From assembly GCA_036365455.1 (NCBI GenBank), contig JAWQUS010000010.1:11974501-12038500 (forward strand): a DNA stretch of 64,000 nt, given 5' to 3'. Position numbers and translations under genes: made by a program. Positions 51,601-58,242 of this stretch are shown piece after piece. Below the pieces are notes generated by a model, which saw only the letters and a program-made list of their open reading frames with translations, did no database searches and was not told the DNA's origin. Within the stretch, counting starts at the first letter, position 1. Every line of letters begins with the position of its first letter. This stretch comes from Macrosoma leucophasiata. Taxonomy: Eukaryota; Arthropoda; Insecta; Lepidoptera; Hedylidae.

Positions 51601-53978
51601 ATCCACATTCGCATTGTATATCTGTTTAGTCATTCGCTCATTCGACATTCTTTCTATATGCCCGAACCATCGGAGCATGCCTTTTTTCATTTTTACACCG
51701 ATACTATCATTCACACAAAGCCTCTTTCTTACATCTTCATTACGAACGCGATCGGTGACTGATACACCGCAGATCTTGCGCAATGATCTCATCTCGACCG
51801 CGTTCAACTTATTTTCATGCTCTTTCCTGCATACCCAGCTTTTTTTAGTATTAAATAGATTTCTCCTTCATTTTTTATAACTCAATAGGTATTTCTTGAA
51901 AATAAATAAAAAGAATTGCTGATAAATTCAAAAATAAAAATGTCTACCAAAATTAGGCAAAAATCGTAGTTGTTGAAATTCACTCATATAAGTAATATGG
52001 AACTGTATAAAAGTGGGAAGTCAAAATAATGGGAGGAAATGAAAAAAATAATGAAAACAGGCGGATACAACCTCCTTACCAAATATTAATATTGTATGCA
52101 TCCACAGCTGACCCTTTTTGGTGCTCGGTGCGCAATATGATGCCACGAATAGCATGTTGGATAGCTAAACAAAATTAATTAAGACGATTATTACTATTAT
52201 ACCCAATTATTTTAATTTACTGTATAATTTCCTGACATTTTGTTTTCGGAATGTATGTTGCATGTTATTCGATTTTAACAAATTAATTAACTATTAGGTA
52301 TAGTTAACGTCAAAGGTTTGTCAGTAATTTATGGATAAACCAATGAGCATCAAAATCCCTGAACTCGCTATCGATCACGAAAGTTTTGGTTTTATTTTTT
52401 TTCTAAATATCCAAAATCATAGATGAGGTGATTTTTTTTCAGCCGATAGACTTCCACCAATGGACTAGAACGTAATACCGCCGCCGGCTATGGAACAATT
52501 GAAAATCAATTGTCATTGCCCACAACAACCACGATTTACGTTTAATCTTAGTTTGCTACGACACTGCTACGACGACTACGAGAGTTTAGGCTTTTCGTGA
52601 TTATTATCATGATATATACATGGAGTCTATGTCATGGACAAAAGCTTGCCCAGAAATACGCTTATAACTATGGCATGCAAGCGGGTCCAACGAACATCGA
52701 AAGTCCCGGATAACCAGCATCATTTCAAAACCCGGTTATTCCTCGTAAAAAAATCGGTTCTCGAATTTTTCGGTATTTTCGCGCGAGAAATTTATTTAAT
52801 TTATACAAAAATATTCTTCTTTACCCATAAGTGAGCTAAAAATAATAAAATACTATGAGTACGCTGAAAATAACCCGTATTATGCTGTTTGGAAACACAA
52901 CGTGACCAGTTATTGAATCCAAAGTGCTATCGAAATAGTGAACTTCATCAGTGCGGTTGCAGCGACGCAAAGGTTGCCCCACACAAGGTTGCAGCGACAC
53001 AACCCCTCGTTGGCCTTAGCCAGGCATTGCGACCGCTACAAATGCTACTCTGGGTCGGGAATTAAACCCAACCGCCAGTGGTGTAGTTACGCGTAGTAAC
53101 CCGAGCTTATTGGTGGCGTATACGAATACGTGGGACGGGGACAGAGACATTGTTAACGTCATTGTCTCGACGTTCTCTTCACGAAAGTAGCAAACAAGTG
53201 TACAGTTTACATTTATAGTAGATAACTGAATACTGCGGTCTACAAGCATCTACAAAAAGATCATATAAAGAGATTTTGATGTAGTTGTCTGGGAATGCAG
53301 ATGTTTTGCCAATATGCCGGAAATTATAGGGCCATTGGTACATTACTATATATATGACCGACACATTACAGCGCGGAGCCATTTAGCATCAAATAGATGA
53401 ACAATAACGCCAATATTATAAATTAATTTTCGTAGCTGCATATTCTTGTCTTTGACAATACATATATATAATATTTTATATATAGGTATATTGGTATCTA
53501 TCTACCTAATCCAAATAGGCATCTAATCTCCGTAAAAGAGGTCCAGGATCTTTAAAATTTGAGTGTATATATGAAGAGAGTGCGACGAGTATGAGTGGTT
53601 AAGGGGATGCCGTTTGAAAAGCAAGAGACTAACGGTGCCAACTATTTATAGGCCAAATATTTTTTTAAATCATTTAATGTAGATAACATAGACGTCTATT
53701 CTTACCTGAAATAGTGGATGTTGTGGTATTCTCCATAGTGGACACCAAGGCCAATACCACGGGCCTAATGGACAAAATATCATCAAATTACGCAATTTAG
53801 AACATAAATACGTTCAATAGTATATCATAAGGATAAACATCTCAGACTTACCAGGCGGCATCGTGTAATTCATTGTACCAAAATCCTGCAGTGTACCATT
53901 TTCACCAGGCCATGAGAAATTATATTCATTAATTTCAACGTATTCACGCTTTACCCCCGACAAAATATTAAATGACAT
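30756..53978 (-). CDS. bves: POPDC gene A (bves-like), complete gene spanning 8 coding exons
   Basis: Popeye-domain-containing protein: a plasma-membrane cAMP-binding protein with a short glycosylated ectodomain, three membrane passes and a cytosolic Popeye domain; animal homologues act in striated muscle and cell adhesion. Coding exons (minus strand) are 53978-53852, 53764-53706, 52164-52080, 48296-48115, 46647-46516, 44216-44109, 33824-33530 and 30967-30756. All have AG/GT borders and matching phases, totalling 1200 nt or 399 residues plus stop, near the usual family length of about 360. Sequons lie at N20, N27 and N37, membrane segments at about 63-135, and the phosphate-binding cassette DSPE at 215-218. 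The second cassette motif, usually FQVT, reads FKVS at 230-233. The C-terminus is acidic and Ser-rich. The largest intron (44108-33825) holds a minisatellite. Start is uncertain: an in-frame ATG at 54071 would add 31 residues. Confidence 0.88.
30995..31121. mobile_element. MITE-4 copy in last intron of gene A
   Basis: GGCCGAATACTCAAACGTAA, TTAAGCAACCCTCAAATG, CGTTTGAACGTGTTTTATAA and AGACAGAAGACTTTAAAGT match 43233-43373 closely. It begins 27 bp upstream (in transcript sense) of the exon 8 acceptor. Confidence 0.75.
31185..31345 (+). mobile_element. LINE 3' end fragment
   Basis: CAGATTGTCTGGAAGAATAT, ATAAGATCACCACATTGTAC and GTGCAATAAAGAGTTATCTT correspond to the 26215-26370 LINE end. Confidence 0.55.
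31681..31765. repeat. Inverted repeat, AT-rich
   Basis: TATTAAAATTAACAAAAA at the left is complemented by TTTTTTGTTAATTTTAATAT at the right, with an ~45-bp loop. It may be a small foldback element. Confidence 0.55.
31922..33407 (-). mobile_element. 1.5-kb element with ~360-bp terminal inverted repeats and PIN-like ORF remnant
   Basis: The left arm (about 31922-32275) and right arm (about 33044-33407) are near-identical inverted copies; their 65-codon shadow frames differ at only two residues. Outer ends carry AAGATCCCAGA and a complement. Each arm holds two copies of GTCAGACGCTTT and two TCTGATTTTTATATAT-type blocks, so the subterminal parts are repetitive. The unique centre carries the broken frame described next. 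Exact ends and target duplication could not be fixed. Superfamily not recognised. Confidence 0.75.
32345..33034 (-). pseudogene. Unrecognised ORF of the long-TIR element, possibly PIN-like
   Basis: Reading begins [20 protein letters not shown] at 33034. It shifts frame in an A-run near 32940 and continues [40 protein letters not shown] and [20 protein letters not shown]. The segment [20 protein letters not shown] ends at a stop, and a second shift near 32635 leads to [20 protein letters not shown] and [13 protein letters not shown]. The paired patterns (hydrophobic-ID..LLH and hydrophobic-IDQY) recall the acidic strands of PIN/FEN-type nucleases, but this is inference. I recall similar uncharacterised animal proteins without a named domain. 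It appears 3'-truncated after residue ~200. Confidence 0.6.
33530..33824 (-). CDS. bves: POPDC gene A exon 7 (end of Popeye domain)
   Basis: Starts after TCTCAG with [20 protein letters not shown], followed by [20 protein letters not shown], the end of the Popeye domain. A Pro/Arg-rich linker ([20 protein letters not shown]) follows. It ends at a strong CCAA|GTGAGT donor in phase 1. Reading through the donor would hit a stop 51-57 bases further on (33474-33479), giving an alternative short C-terminus ending VLGEF. Confidence 0.88.
34205..34325 (-). mobile_element. SINE-A 3' end, diverged
   Basis: TTTTTTATGTGATAAAAGTG, GCGAACAAGCTTGCATTTTA and TGCTACTGCTGAAGAG preserve only the tail side of the family. 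Confidence 0.55.
34592..34807. mobile_element. MITE-3 copy
   Basis: A ~216-bp element with termini AATATTGCACATCGACCTTA and GCTCAACGTGCAATATTT. Internally CAGCGTTATCTCTTTCACAC and GCAGAGATAACGCTCTATGA give a partial inner inverted repeat. Confidence 0.75.
35254..36957. repeat. GC-rich 15-bp minisatellite in gene A intron 7
   Basis: About 1.7 kb of tandem CGTCCCGACGCCCAG units and variants (GCCGAG, GCCTAG, TTCCGACGC). A longer variant block with GCGTCCGCCCCC, GCGTACTTAC and CCAAAAGTT occurs three times, near 35630, 35885 and 36650, showing higher-order duplication. Because 15 is divisible by 3 and the unit lacks stops in several frames, frames up to 432 codons are open on both strands (PSVPT-, DAQRP- and RRPAS-type repeats). 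It starts and stops abruptly in AT-rich intron DNA. Confidence 0.95.
37693..37838. mobile_element. MITE-1, complete with TTA duplication
   Basis: A 146-bp element with perfect CCCCCTTATTCATAAACGTA-type termini, flanked by TTA at 37690-37692 and 37839-37841. It lies in gene A intron 7. Confidence 0.85.
37985..38275 (-). mobile_element. SINE-C copy
   Basis: AGGGATAGGCAGAGGTAAAT, CGCCGGTTACGTTTTGGCCC, GGTGGCGAGCCTATCGACAT, then CCCCCGACCCCGGCATC. On the minus strand the 5' end has a B-box-like GGGTTAGATGCC, suggesting tRNA origin. Related copies: 5955-6175 and 46200-46440. Confidence 0.6.
39755..40001 (-). mobile_element. SINE-A, diverged
   Basis: Minus orientation from ACTAGTGGTATAGTTCTAAG to the GTTTTCCACATTCATTACGG tail. 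A stray GGTGGTAGAACCT head on the plus strand sits just before it at 39710-39722. Confidence 0.7.
41323..41516 (-). mobile_element. SINE-A, 3' part with deletions
   Basis: TTTTTTTTGTGTCGTGAAGT, GGCAAACAAACATACAGTTT, CCTAAGGCCTAAGG and ACCATTTGGCGGCAAGTAGA. The 5' tRNA-like end is missing. Confidence 0.65.
41697..41812 (+). mobile_element. SINE-A fragment
   Basis: GCAACGCATCTACATTGAAA and TGTTTATAGGCTACTCTTAT keep the family's middle order in plus orientation; strongly diverged. Confidence 0.5.
42590..42775 (+). repeat. Distal part of the CCGGCCAAGTG repeat
   Basis: ATTTGTGCCAAATTACAGCA, CTAACGGTCCCTGAGC, GACGGACGGACATGGCGAAA and AACCCTAAAAAAAGG, an arrangement common in lepidopteran dispersed repeats. 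Confidence 0.5.
43233..43373. mobile_element. MITE-4, complete
   Basis: A ~141-bp element with termini GGCCGAATACTCAAACGTCA and the near-complement TGACGTTTGAGTGTTTCGCC, and internal GCGCTCTGCGTGCGTCTCTA. It lies in gene A intron 7. Confidence 0.75.
44109..44216 (-). CDS. bves: POPDC gene A exon 6 (cAMP-binding DSPE motif)
   Basis: 36 codons, [20 protein letters not shown] then [16 protein letters not shown], with a TTGTAG acceptor and AAG|GTGAGT donor. It holds the DSPE motif of the POPDC phosphate-binding cassette, the expected cAMP contact. Confidence 0.92.
44552..44602. repeat. Short perfect inverted repeat
   Basis: CTATCTAAACATACT and its complement AGTATGTTTAGATAG are separated by a 13-bp loop. 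No family recognised. Confidence 0.5.
44804..44863. repeat. Short imperfect inverted repeat
   Basis: GAAAATTCTGATAGGAAATT and AATTTTCTATCAGCATTTTC flank a ~16-bp loop; possibly a foldback MITE remnant. Confidence 0.45.
45248..45345 (+). mobile_element. tRNA-derived SINE head
   Basis: GTAGCCAAGTGGATGCAGGC (A-box-like) and TGGCGTCGATTCCCGAGT (B-box-like) are spaced as in a tRNA promoter, but no cloverleaf can be folded confidently. The body has been lost or diverged. Confidence 0.5.
45368..45688. mobile_element. hAT-type MITE with 8-bp target duplication
   Basis: A 321-bp non-coding element with termini CAGTGGGGGATTTACCAGCA and GTAAATCCGCCACTG, the CAGTGGCGG pattern typical of hAT elements. 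AAGTGAAC is repeated perfectly on both sides (45360-45367 and 45689-45696). Internal GGGCGGCAAATTTTAAGGGG repeats as GGGGCGGCAAAAATTG. It lies in gene A intron 5. Confidence 0.9.
46200..46440 (-). mobile_element. SINE-C copy next to gene A exon 5
   Basis: CAGCTTCACGTCCGTTTCTG, GTAGGGGTAGGCAGAGGCAA and GTTGGCGAGCCTATTGACAC. It ends about 75 bp from the exon 5 donor (46515). Confidence 0.6.
46516..46647 (-). CDS. bves: POPDC gene A exon 5 (Popeye domain)
   Basis: 44 codons between ATCTAG and AAG|GTAAAT. They read [20 protein letters not shown], then [20 protein letters not shown] and LSGK. This is the family's L-x-G-E-x-Y-A…K-T-D-R-L-x-L-L-L-S-G-K signature, part of the cyclic-nucleotide-binding beta-barrel. 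Confidence 0.92.
46648..47789. other. Gene A intron 4, no further feature
   Basis: No exon-like or repeat sequence seen between exon 5 and the SINE-A next to exon 4. Confidence 0.45.
47790..48068 (-). mobile_element. SINE-A next to gene A exon 4
   Basis: Minus orientation from TACTGGTGATACAGCTCCAG to the GTATTGCTTCTTATTTATTA tail. Its head end is about 45 bp past the exon 4 donor. Confidence 0.75.
48115..48296 (-). CDS. bves: POPDC gene A exon 4 (membrane segments 2-3, start of Popeye domain)
   Basis: A 182-nt exon after CTCAG coding for [20 protein letters not shown], the third membrane pass [19 protein letters not shown], and [21 protein letters not shown]. The last block is the strongly conserved entry to the Popeye domain (…Y..LF.PF.V). 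It ends AAG|GTGTGT in phase 0. Confidence 0.9.
48345..49550 (-). mobile_element. Jockey/CR1-like LINE fragment with RT C-terminus
   Basis: A minus-strand frame (49513-49151) reads [17 protein letters not shown], then [20 protein letters not shown] and [20 protein letters not shown], the thumb/C-terminal part of a Jockey-class reverse transcriptase. The element continues through a 3' UTR broken by a dinucleotide repeat and ends with TTATATTATTATTATTATTT near 48345. It is 5'-truncated and lies in gene A intron 3. Confidence 0.75.
48570..48670. repeat. (GT)n/(GA)n microsatellite
   Basis: Runs of GT interrupted twice by AGAGAGAGAG over about 100 bp, inside the LINE 3' UTR. Confidence 0.95.
49690..49925 (-). 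mobile_element. tRNA-derived SINE-B
   Basis: The minus strand begins CCCGGTTAGTCCAGCGGTGC (A box), then CGCGGGTTCGATCCCCGCAC (B box). A tRNA-unrelated body with GTTGTTTCGGGTCTGGGTGT follows and an AT-rich tail ATTTTATTTTATTTATTTTT. The tRNA part would not fold into a functional tRNA. A body-like fragment without a head lies near 14150-14235. Confidence 0.75.
49926..51391. other. Gene A intron 3, largely unassigned
   Basis: 51230-51365 resembles a LINE 3' end (GCCGTGTCATAAGAGGTGCC, AATGAATAAATGAGTTTCAG). The remainder shows nothing recognisable. Confidence 0.4.
51392..51807 (-). mobile_element. LINE-B: 5'-truncated non-LTR retrotransposon 3' end
   Basis: A 135-codon open frame reads [60 protein letters not shown] and ends [23 protein letters not shown]. 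This is the C-terminal domain after the reverse transcriptase of a non-LTR element. It is the longest of five LINE-B pieces in the window. Confidence 0.8.
52080..52164 (-). CDS. bves: POPDC gene A exon 3 (first membrane segment)
   Basis: An 85-nt exon with a TTTAG acceptor and TTTG|GTAAGG donor. It codes for [20 protein letters not shown] and WMHTILIF, the first membrane segment and the start of the second. The final G completes a Gly codon with the GG of exon 4. Confidence 0.85.
53178..53402 (-). mobile_element. SINE-A, strongly diverged
   Basis: CGAAAGTAGCAAACAAGTGT, ACAGTTTACATTTATAGTAG, AATTATAGGGCCATTGGTAC and CATTTAGCATCAAATAGATG keep the family order in minus orientation. It lies in gene A intron 2. 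Confidence 0.6.
53706..53764 (-). CDS. bves: POPDC gene A exon 2
   Basis: A 59-nt exon between TTAG and CAG|GTAAG reading [19 protein letters not shown]. This W/C-rich juxtamembrane block ending in LFQ is typical of POPDC proteins. The split Gly codon joins exon 1 in frame. Confidence 0.85.
53852..53978 (-). CDS. bves: POPDC gene A exon 1 (ectodomain, start codon)
   Basis: Codes for [20 protein letters not shown] and then FSWPGENGT...MNYTMPPG, the extracellular N-terminus with three N-glycosylation sequons. It ends at a strong CTG|GTAAGT donor in phase 1. The ATG at 53978 is preferred because POPDC ectodomains are short; the upstream in-frame ATG at 54071 would put a hydrophobic basic stretch in front, which is unlike the family. 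Confidence 0.75.
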
Positions 53979-54183
53979 AACGAATACACTTCTTAACACA
54001 TTGCAATGGATATTTTCAAGTAATATTATTAGCACAAATTTTTTATATGCCCTTTTAATTAATTTATTCACTTTGTTATTTTATTTGTACGCGCCAAAAA
54101 TCAATACCTGCCTACGTCACGAAAAATGACAATGACAGCATTGATAGGCAGGCGCCTGTTTTTGACAGTTTTTTTTTGTTATT
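53979..54183. promoter_or_regulatory. Head-to-head intergenic region upstream of POPDC gene A
   Basis: About 200 bp between the gene A start and the possible plus-strand start at 54184. It holds a CRE-like TACGTCAC at 54113-54120 and a 10-bp palindrome CAGGCGCCTG at 54149-54158. The arrangement suggests a shared promoter; no TATA box or initiator was clearly seen. Confidence 0.35.
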
Positions 54184-54720
54184 ATGGCATCGCTATTACG
54201 CATATTGCCAGTGTCAAGTAAAAGTTAGTATAATATAGGCAGTCAATTATTTTTTAAGTATGTAAGTCAAGTGAATTACAGTCAGTTATTCGAGTAAAGC
54301 GATGGCCACTGTACCAGAACATTTATATATTATATTTAGCGGGGTATAATTATTTTAATTTATTACAAATTGATAATACATTTGCAATAATAATACATAT
54401 AATATATTTAAAAATATTTTTATTTAAGGTGCCCGTTATGTTTTAGGCTGAAAACCATTTAAACCGATCTGTACCTGCTTATCTACATTAAAAATAAACA
54501 TGACTTTTGATGTTTGTCTTTGACAGCAATAGGTGCTGGTGCTGCTAGCAGTTTAAAAAATTGTACATATTGTGTTTATTTGATTAATATCTCTCGCAAG
54601 TTAAAAATTACTATTAACAAAATCGAGAGAAATGTAAGGATTAGAGATTTCGTAGATAAAATTAAATCGACCATTGATATAAAAAATATATCAGTAAGTT
54701 TATGTATTAACTCTAAGTAG
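54184..54720 (+). CDS. Candidate two-exon small protein gene, 75 residues, function unknown
   Basis: Exon 1 (54184-54217) reads MASLLRILPVS and ends TCAA|GTAAAA in phase 1. Exon 2 (from 54527, after TTTGACAG) restores frame with TIGAGAASSLKNCTYCVYL and runs to a TAG at 54718-54720. The N-terminus is short, hydrophobic and Arg-containing, like a mitochondrial presequence (inference only). Exon 2 is Lys/Ile-rich. A strong donor, ATATCA|GTAAGT at 54694, could end exon 2 early and lead to further exons. I do not recognise the protein. Support rests on phase-compatible splice sites, the head-to-head position with POPDC gene A, and the absence of repeats here. Confidence 0.35.
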
Positions 54721-55070
54721 ATTTATTTTCTATATTATCTAAATTCTTAGGTCTACTCTAGTCTCTAAGTCATAAATCTGTGCCACCTGCTGGCCTCCTG
54801 CCTTGCCGTATATGATTAGAAAAAGATACATTATGATAAGTTCACTGTGCGATGCTGTCCTGAGCTTTGTCTGACAAGAATAAGAGCCAAATTTTAATCG
54901 GTTGACAAACAGCCTATAAATGGGCTTTTTAATTGTTAAAACAATTGTGTTTCATTTTGGGACTGTCAACCTGTTAATTTAACTTTCCGGACTATAGATG
55001 AATGTTCTTTATTAAATGAAATCATCATACTATTACGTTTGTACAAAACCACTAGTGCGTGGCTACAAGT

Positions 55071-58000
55071 CATCATCATCATCATCATATCAGCCATTAG
55101 ACGTCCACTGCTGAACATAGGCCTCCCCCAAGGACCTCCATGCCGACCGATCGGAAGCGACGTGCATCCAGCGGGTACCTGCAGCCTTGATCAGGTCGTC
55201 GGTCCATCTTGCAGGTGGACGTCCTACGCTGCGTTTTCCGATACGTGGTCTCCACTCGAGAACCTTTCTGCCCCAGCGGCTATTGGTTCTCCGAGCTATG
55301 TGCCCTGCCCATTGCCACTTCAGCTTGGAAATCTGCTTGGCTATGTCAGCGACTTTCGTTCGCCTACGGATCTCCTCATTTCTGATTCGATCCAGTAGGG
55401 AAACGCCGAGCATAGCCCTTTCCATTGACCGCTGAGTGACTTGGAGCTTTCGCACGAGACCCATAGTGAGAGACCACGTCTCGGCACCGTAGGTCATCAC
55501 CGGTAAAACGCACTGGTTAAAGACTTTCGTCTTCAAGGACTGCGGGATGTTTGACGAGAAAACGCTCCTTAACTTCCCGAACGCTGCCCAGCCGAGTTGG
55601 ATTCGGCGAATGACCTCTTTCTCGAAGTTCGACCTGCCTAGTTGTATGGTTTGTCCTAAATAGACGTAGTCGTCGACAACTTCGAGCATCGAGTTCCCAA
55701 CGGACACTGGAGTGGGCGATACAAGGTTATTTAACATGACCTTGGTCTTATCCATGTTCATTTTAAGGCCCACTCTTTGGGACACTCGATTGAGGTCTTC
55801 GAGCATTGTGCTGAGATCTTCCAGCGACTCTGCCATGACTATAATATCGTCGGCAAACCGAAGGTGAGTGATGTATTCGCCGTTGATATTGATGCCTAGT
55901 CCTTGCCATTCCAGGAGCTTGAAGGCGTCTTCCATTGCATTGGTGAAGAGCAGAGGTGAGATGACATCTCCCTGTCTTACTCCCCTCTGCAAAGGAATCG
56001 CCTTCGTGCATTGGTCCTGTACTCGGACTGACATGGTGGCGTTTTTATACAGACACTTCAACACTTCGATATACCGATAGTCAATGTGGCAACGCTGTAA
56101 AGACTGCAGCACAGCCCATGTTTCAACCGAATCAAAGGCTTTCTCATAGTCCACGAACGCTAAGCATAATGGCCGGTTATACTCCTCGGACTTCTGTATA
56201 ACCTGCCGCAGCGTGTGTATGTGGTCTATGGTACTATAGCCTTTTCGGAAACCGGCTTGTTCGGGAGGCTGGAAGTCATCAAACCTGCGAGCGAGACGGT
56301 TCGTGATCACCCTCGAAAACAGCTTGTAGACATGGCTCAGAAGCGAGATGAGTCTATAGTTCTTCAATAGGGCTTTATCACCTTTTTTGAAGAAAAGCAC
56401 CACCACGCCTCTGTTCCATGCTTCTGGCGTAGTACCTTCGAATAGGACGGAATTAAAGAGCTTCTGAAGGACTTTCAGTAACGGTGATCCACCCGCTTGC
56501 AGAAGCTCTGTAGTGATTCCGTCCTCTCCAGGCGCCTTGTTGTTCTTAAGCTGTTTGAGGGCCATCCTAATCTCGTACAGGCTGATGTCCGGGATATCTT
56601 CGGTATAGTGTCGGGTTAATTTGGCTCTCGGGTCTCTAACCAAATCAGAGGCAGGTTGTGCGACCGAGGTATATAACTGCCCATAGAACCTCTCGATCTC
56701 CCGCAATACCTCAGGCTTAGTCGACGCTAAACTGCCGTCCTCTGTCTTCAGCTGCATCAGCCGGCTCTGTCCAATAGACAGATCCCTTGCAAACACTTTG
56801 GAGCCCTTGTTTCTCTCTATCGTTTCCTCAACACATTTTGTGTTGAAGGATCTGATATCGTGCCGCAAGGACTGTTGGATCTGTCTATTAAGTTGCCGGT
56901 ATTTTTCAGCTTCATCAGAGGTCTGCAGTGTCATTGAGCGTCGTTTTGCCATAAGGTTGAGGGTTTGATCGGTTAGTTTGTGAGGTCTATTTCGTCGGCG
57001 AGTTTTAAAGTATTTATACCCCACCGACTGGACAGTTTCTACCAACCTGTCATTCATATCGTCCACTGAGATGCAATCCTCCAGGCAAGCAAAGCGATTT
57101 TTCAATTCGAGCTGAAAGCTCTCGGGGTTTTGTGTGTGAGAAATAGTAGGTCGGAGCGTAGACTTCATTAGACGAGATCTTTCGATCTTGATGTTTAAAT
57201 TCAATGTGCCCCTAACCATTCGGTGATCACTTCCGGTTTTCACCCTGTGAATCACGGAGACATCATTGAATATGTGTTTCTTGTTGGTCATAATGAAGTC
57301 TATCTCATTTTTTGTGGAACCGTCTGGGCTCATCCAGGTCCATTTCCTATGAGGCGGCTTCTTGAAAAAGGAGTTCATCATAAAAAGTTCCTCCTTCTCC
57401 AGAAAATTGGCCAGCCTCTGGCCCCTAGGGTTCCGATTCCCACATCCAAATTGCCCCACTCTCAGCTCAATATCGCATCCCTTGCCCAGCTTTGCGTTGA
57501 AGTCTCCCATTACAACAGTGAAATACGTTTTGGAAGTATGTATGGCCCTACTTATGTCCTCATACATAGCTTCCACCTCGTCGTCCGGGTGTGCCGAGGT
57601 CGGTGCGTAGACCTGGATGACCTTCAAGGAATATCTCTTGGATATTCTGAGTATCAGGTACGCGACCCTACTCGACACACTCGTGATGCATTCAATGTTG
57701 TTAACGAGAGACTTGTGAACGATAAACCCGACACCACCTTGGGACTGCTGGTCGCCCTCCCGGTAGTAGAACAAGTTGCCAGACTTCAGGGTTATCGTGT
57801 CCTCTCCCTCTCTACGGACTTCAGATAGACCTAAGATGTCCCAGTGCAACTTGTTCAATTCTTCTTCCAGCTCAGCAATTTTCTCGTCTGTCCTTAACGT
57901 GCGTGTATTGTATGTTACCAGTGATAACCTACGTCGGTTTTCCGTTGTGCATGCCGAAGTCGTTTGACGGAAGCGACTCACCCGGAGATTCTTAGCACCC

Positions 58001-58242
58001 CTGGCTCCAGAGCTCGACCAGCGCCCGTCTACGCCGGTTTTGCTCCTGGAGCCGCCGGGCACTTGGGGCCTTTTCCTCGTCTGCATTTCCATCTTGGGGG
58101 GGTTTAGACCATAACCCGCCACGCTGGTCCAGTGCGTGTTGGCAGGTCGCCAGAGCCTCGTTTGTTATGTAGCAGGGTGCACCACGTGCAGGTGAGGTTG
58201 GCTTGGGTCTCGATGGTGTTGGTTGAGACCCCTTACACCCCA
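55071..58242 (-). mobile_element. RTE-type retrotransposon, structurally intact
   Basis: Minus-strand element with a (ATGATG)n tail at 55071-55088 and an 8-bp target duplication CTACAAGT at 55063-55070 and 58243-58250. A 120-bp GC-rich 5' leader precedes the single long ORF, which ends next to the tail. It lies 350 bp past the candidate small gene at 54184-54720. Confidence 0.92.
55090..58122 (-). CDS. RTE endonuclease-reverse transcriptase, intact 1010-residue ORF
   Basis: A retrotransposon polyprotein that nicks target DNA and primes reverse transcription there. Order: a Lys/Arg-rich leader (1-60); an APE-like endonuclease (about 65-310) with LSLVTYNTRTL, GLSEVRREGE, VIQVYAPTS, VMGDFNAKLG (about 205) and GSDHRMVRG (about 297); reverse transcriptase (about 540-850) with FVDYEKAFDSVE, RGVRQGDVISPLLF and the catalytic FADD (about 755); and a C-terminal region RRTKVADIAKQISKLKWQWA with GHIARR. 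No stops or frameshifts across 1010 codons, the usual length for RTE. One oddity: the normally invariant Y-R-P-I-S-L-L reads YRLISLL at about 588. The copy at 6.9-10.1 kb shares the architecture but is broken. Confidence 0.93.
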   Translation of the reverse strand: MAGYGLNPPKMEMQTRKRPQVPGGSRSKTGVDGRWSSSGARGAKNLRVSRFRQTTSACTTENRRRLSLVTYNTRTLRTDEKIAELEEELNKLHWDILGLSEVRREGEDTITLKSGNLFYYREGDQQSQGGVGFIVHKSLVNNIECITSVSSRVAYLILRISKRYSLKVIQVYAPTSAHPDDEVEAMYEDISRAIHTSKTYFTVVMGDFNAKLGKGCDIELRVGQFGCGNRNPRGQRLANFLEKEELFMMNSFFKKPPHRKWTWMSPDGSTKNEIDFIMTNKKHIFNDVSVIHRVKTGSDHRMVRGTLNLNIKIERSRLMKSTLRPTISHTQNPESFQLELKNRFACLEDCISVDDMNDRLVETVQSVGYKYFKTRRRNRPHKLTDQTLNLMAKRRSMTLQTSDEAEKYRQLNRQIQQSLRHDIRSFNTKCVEETIERNKGSKVFARDLSIGQSRLMQLKTEDGSLASTKPEVLREIERFYGQLYTSVAQPASDLVRDPRAKLTRHYTEDIPDISLYEIRMALKQLKNNKAPGEDGITTELLQAGGSPLLKVLQKLFNSVLFEGTTPEAWNRGVVVLFFKKGDKALLKNYRLISLLSHVYKLFSRVITNRLARRFDDFQPPEQAGFRKGYSTIDHIHTLRQVIQKSEEYNRPLCLAFVDYEKAFDSVETWAVLQSLQRCHIDYRYIEVLKCLYKNATMSVRVQDQCTKAIPLQRGVRQGDVISPLLFTNAMEDAFKLLEWQGLGININGEYITHLRFADDIIVMAESLEDLSTMLEDLNRVSQRVGLKMNMDKTKVMLNNLVSPTPVSVGNSMLEVVDDYVYLGQTIQLGRSNFEKEVIRRIQLGWAAFGKLRSVFSSNIPQSLKTKVFNQCVLPVMTYGAETWSLTMGLVRKLQVTQRSMERAMLGVSLLDRIRNEEIRRRTKVADIAKQISKLKWQWAGHIARRTNSRWGRKVLEWRPRIGKRSVGRPPARWTDDLIKAAGTRWMHVASDRSAWRSLGEAYVQQWTSNG

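Noticed and set aside
53979..54071. Longer N-terminus for POPDC gene A from the ATG at 54071
   Set aside because: It would add 31 residues with a hydrophobic basic stretch not typical of the short POPDC ectodomain. It remains possible.
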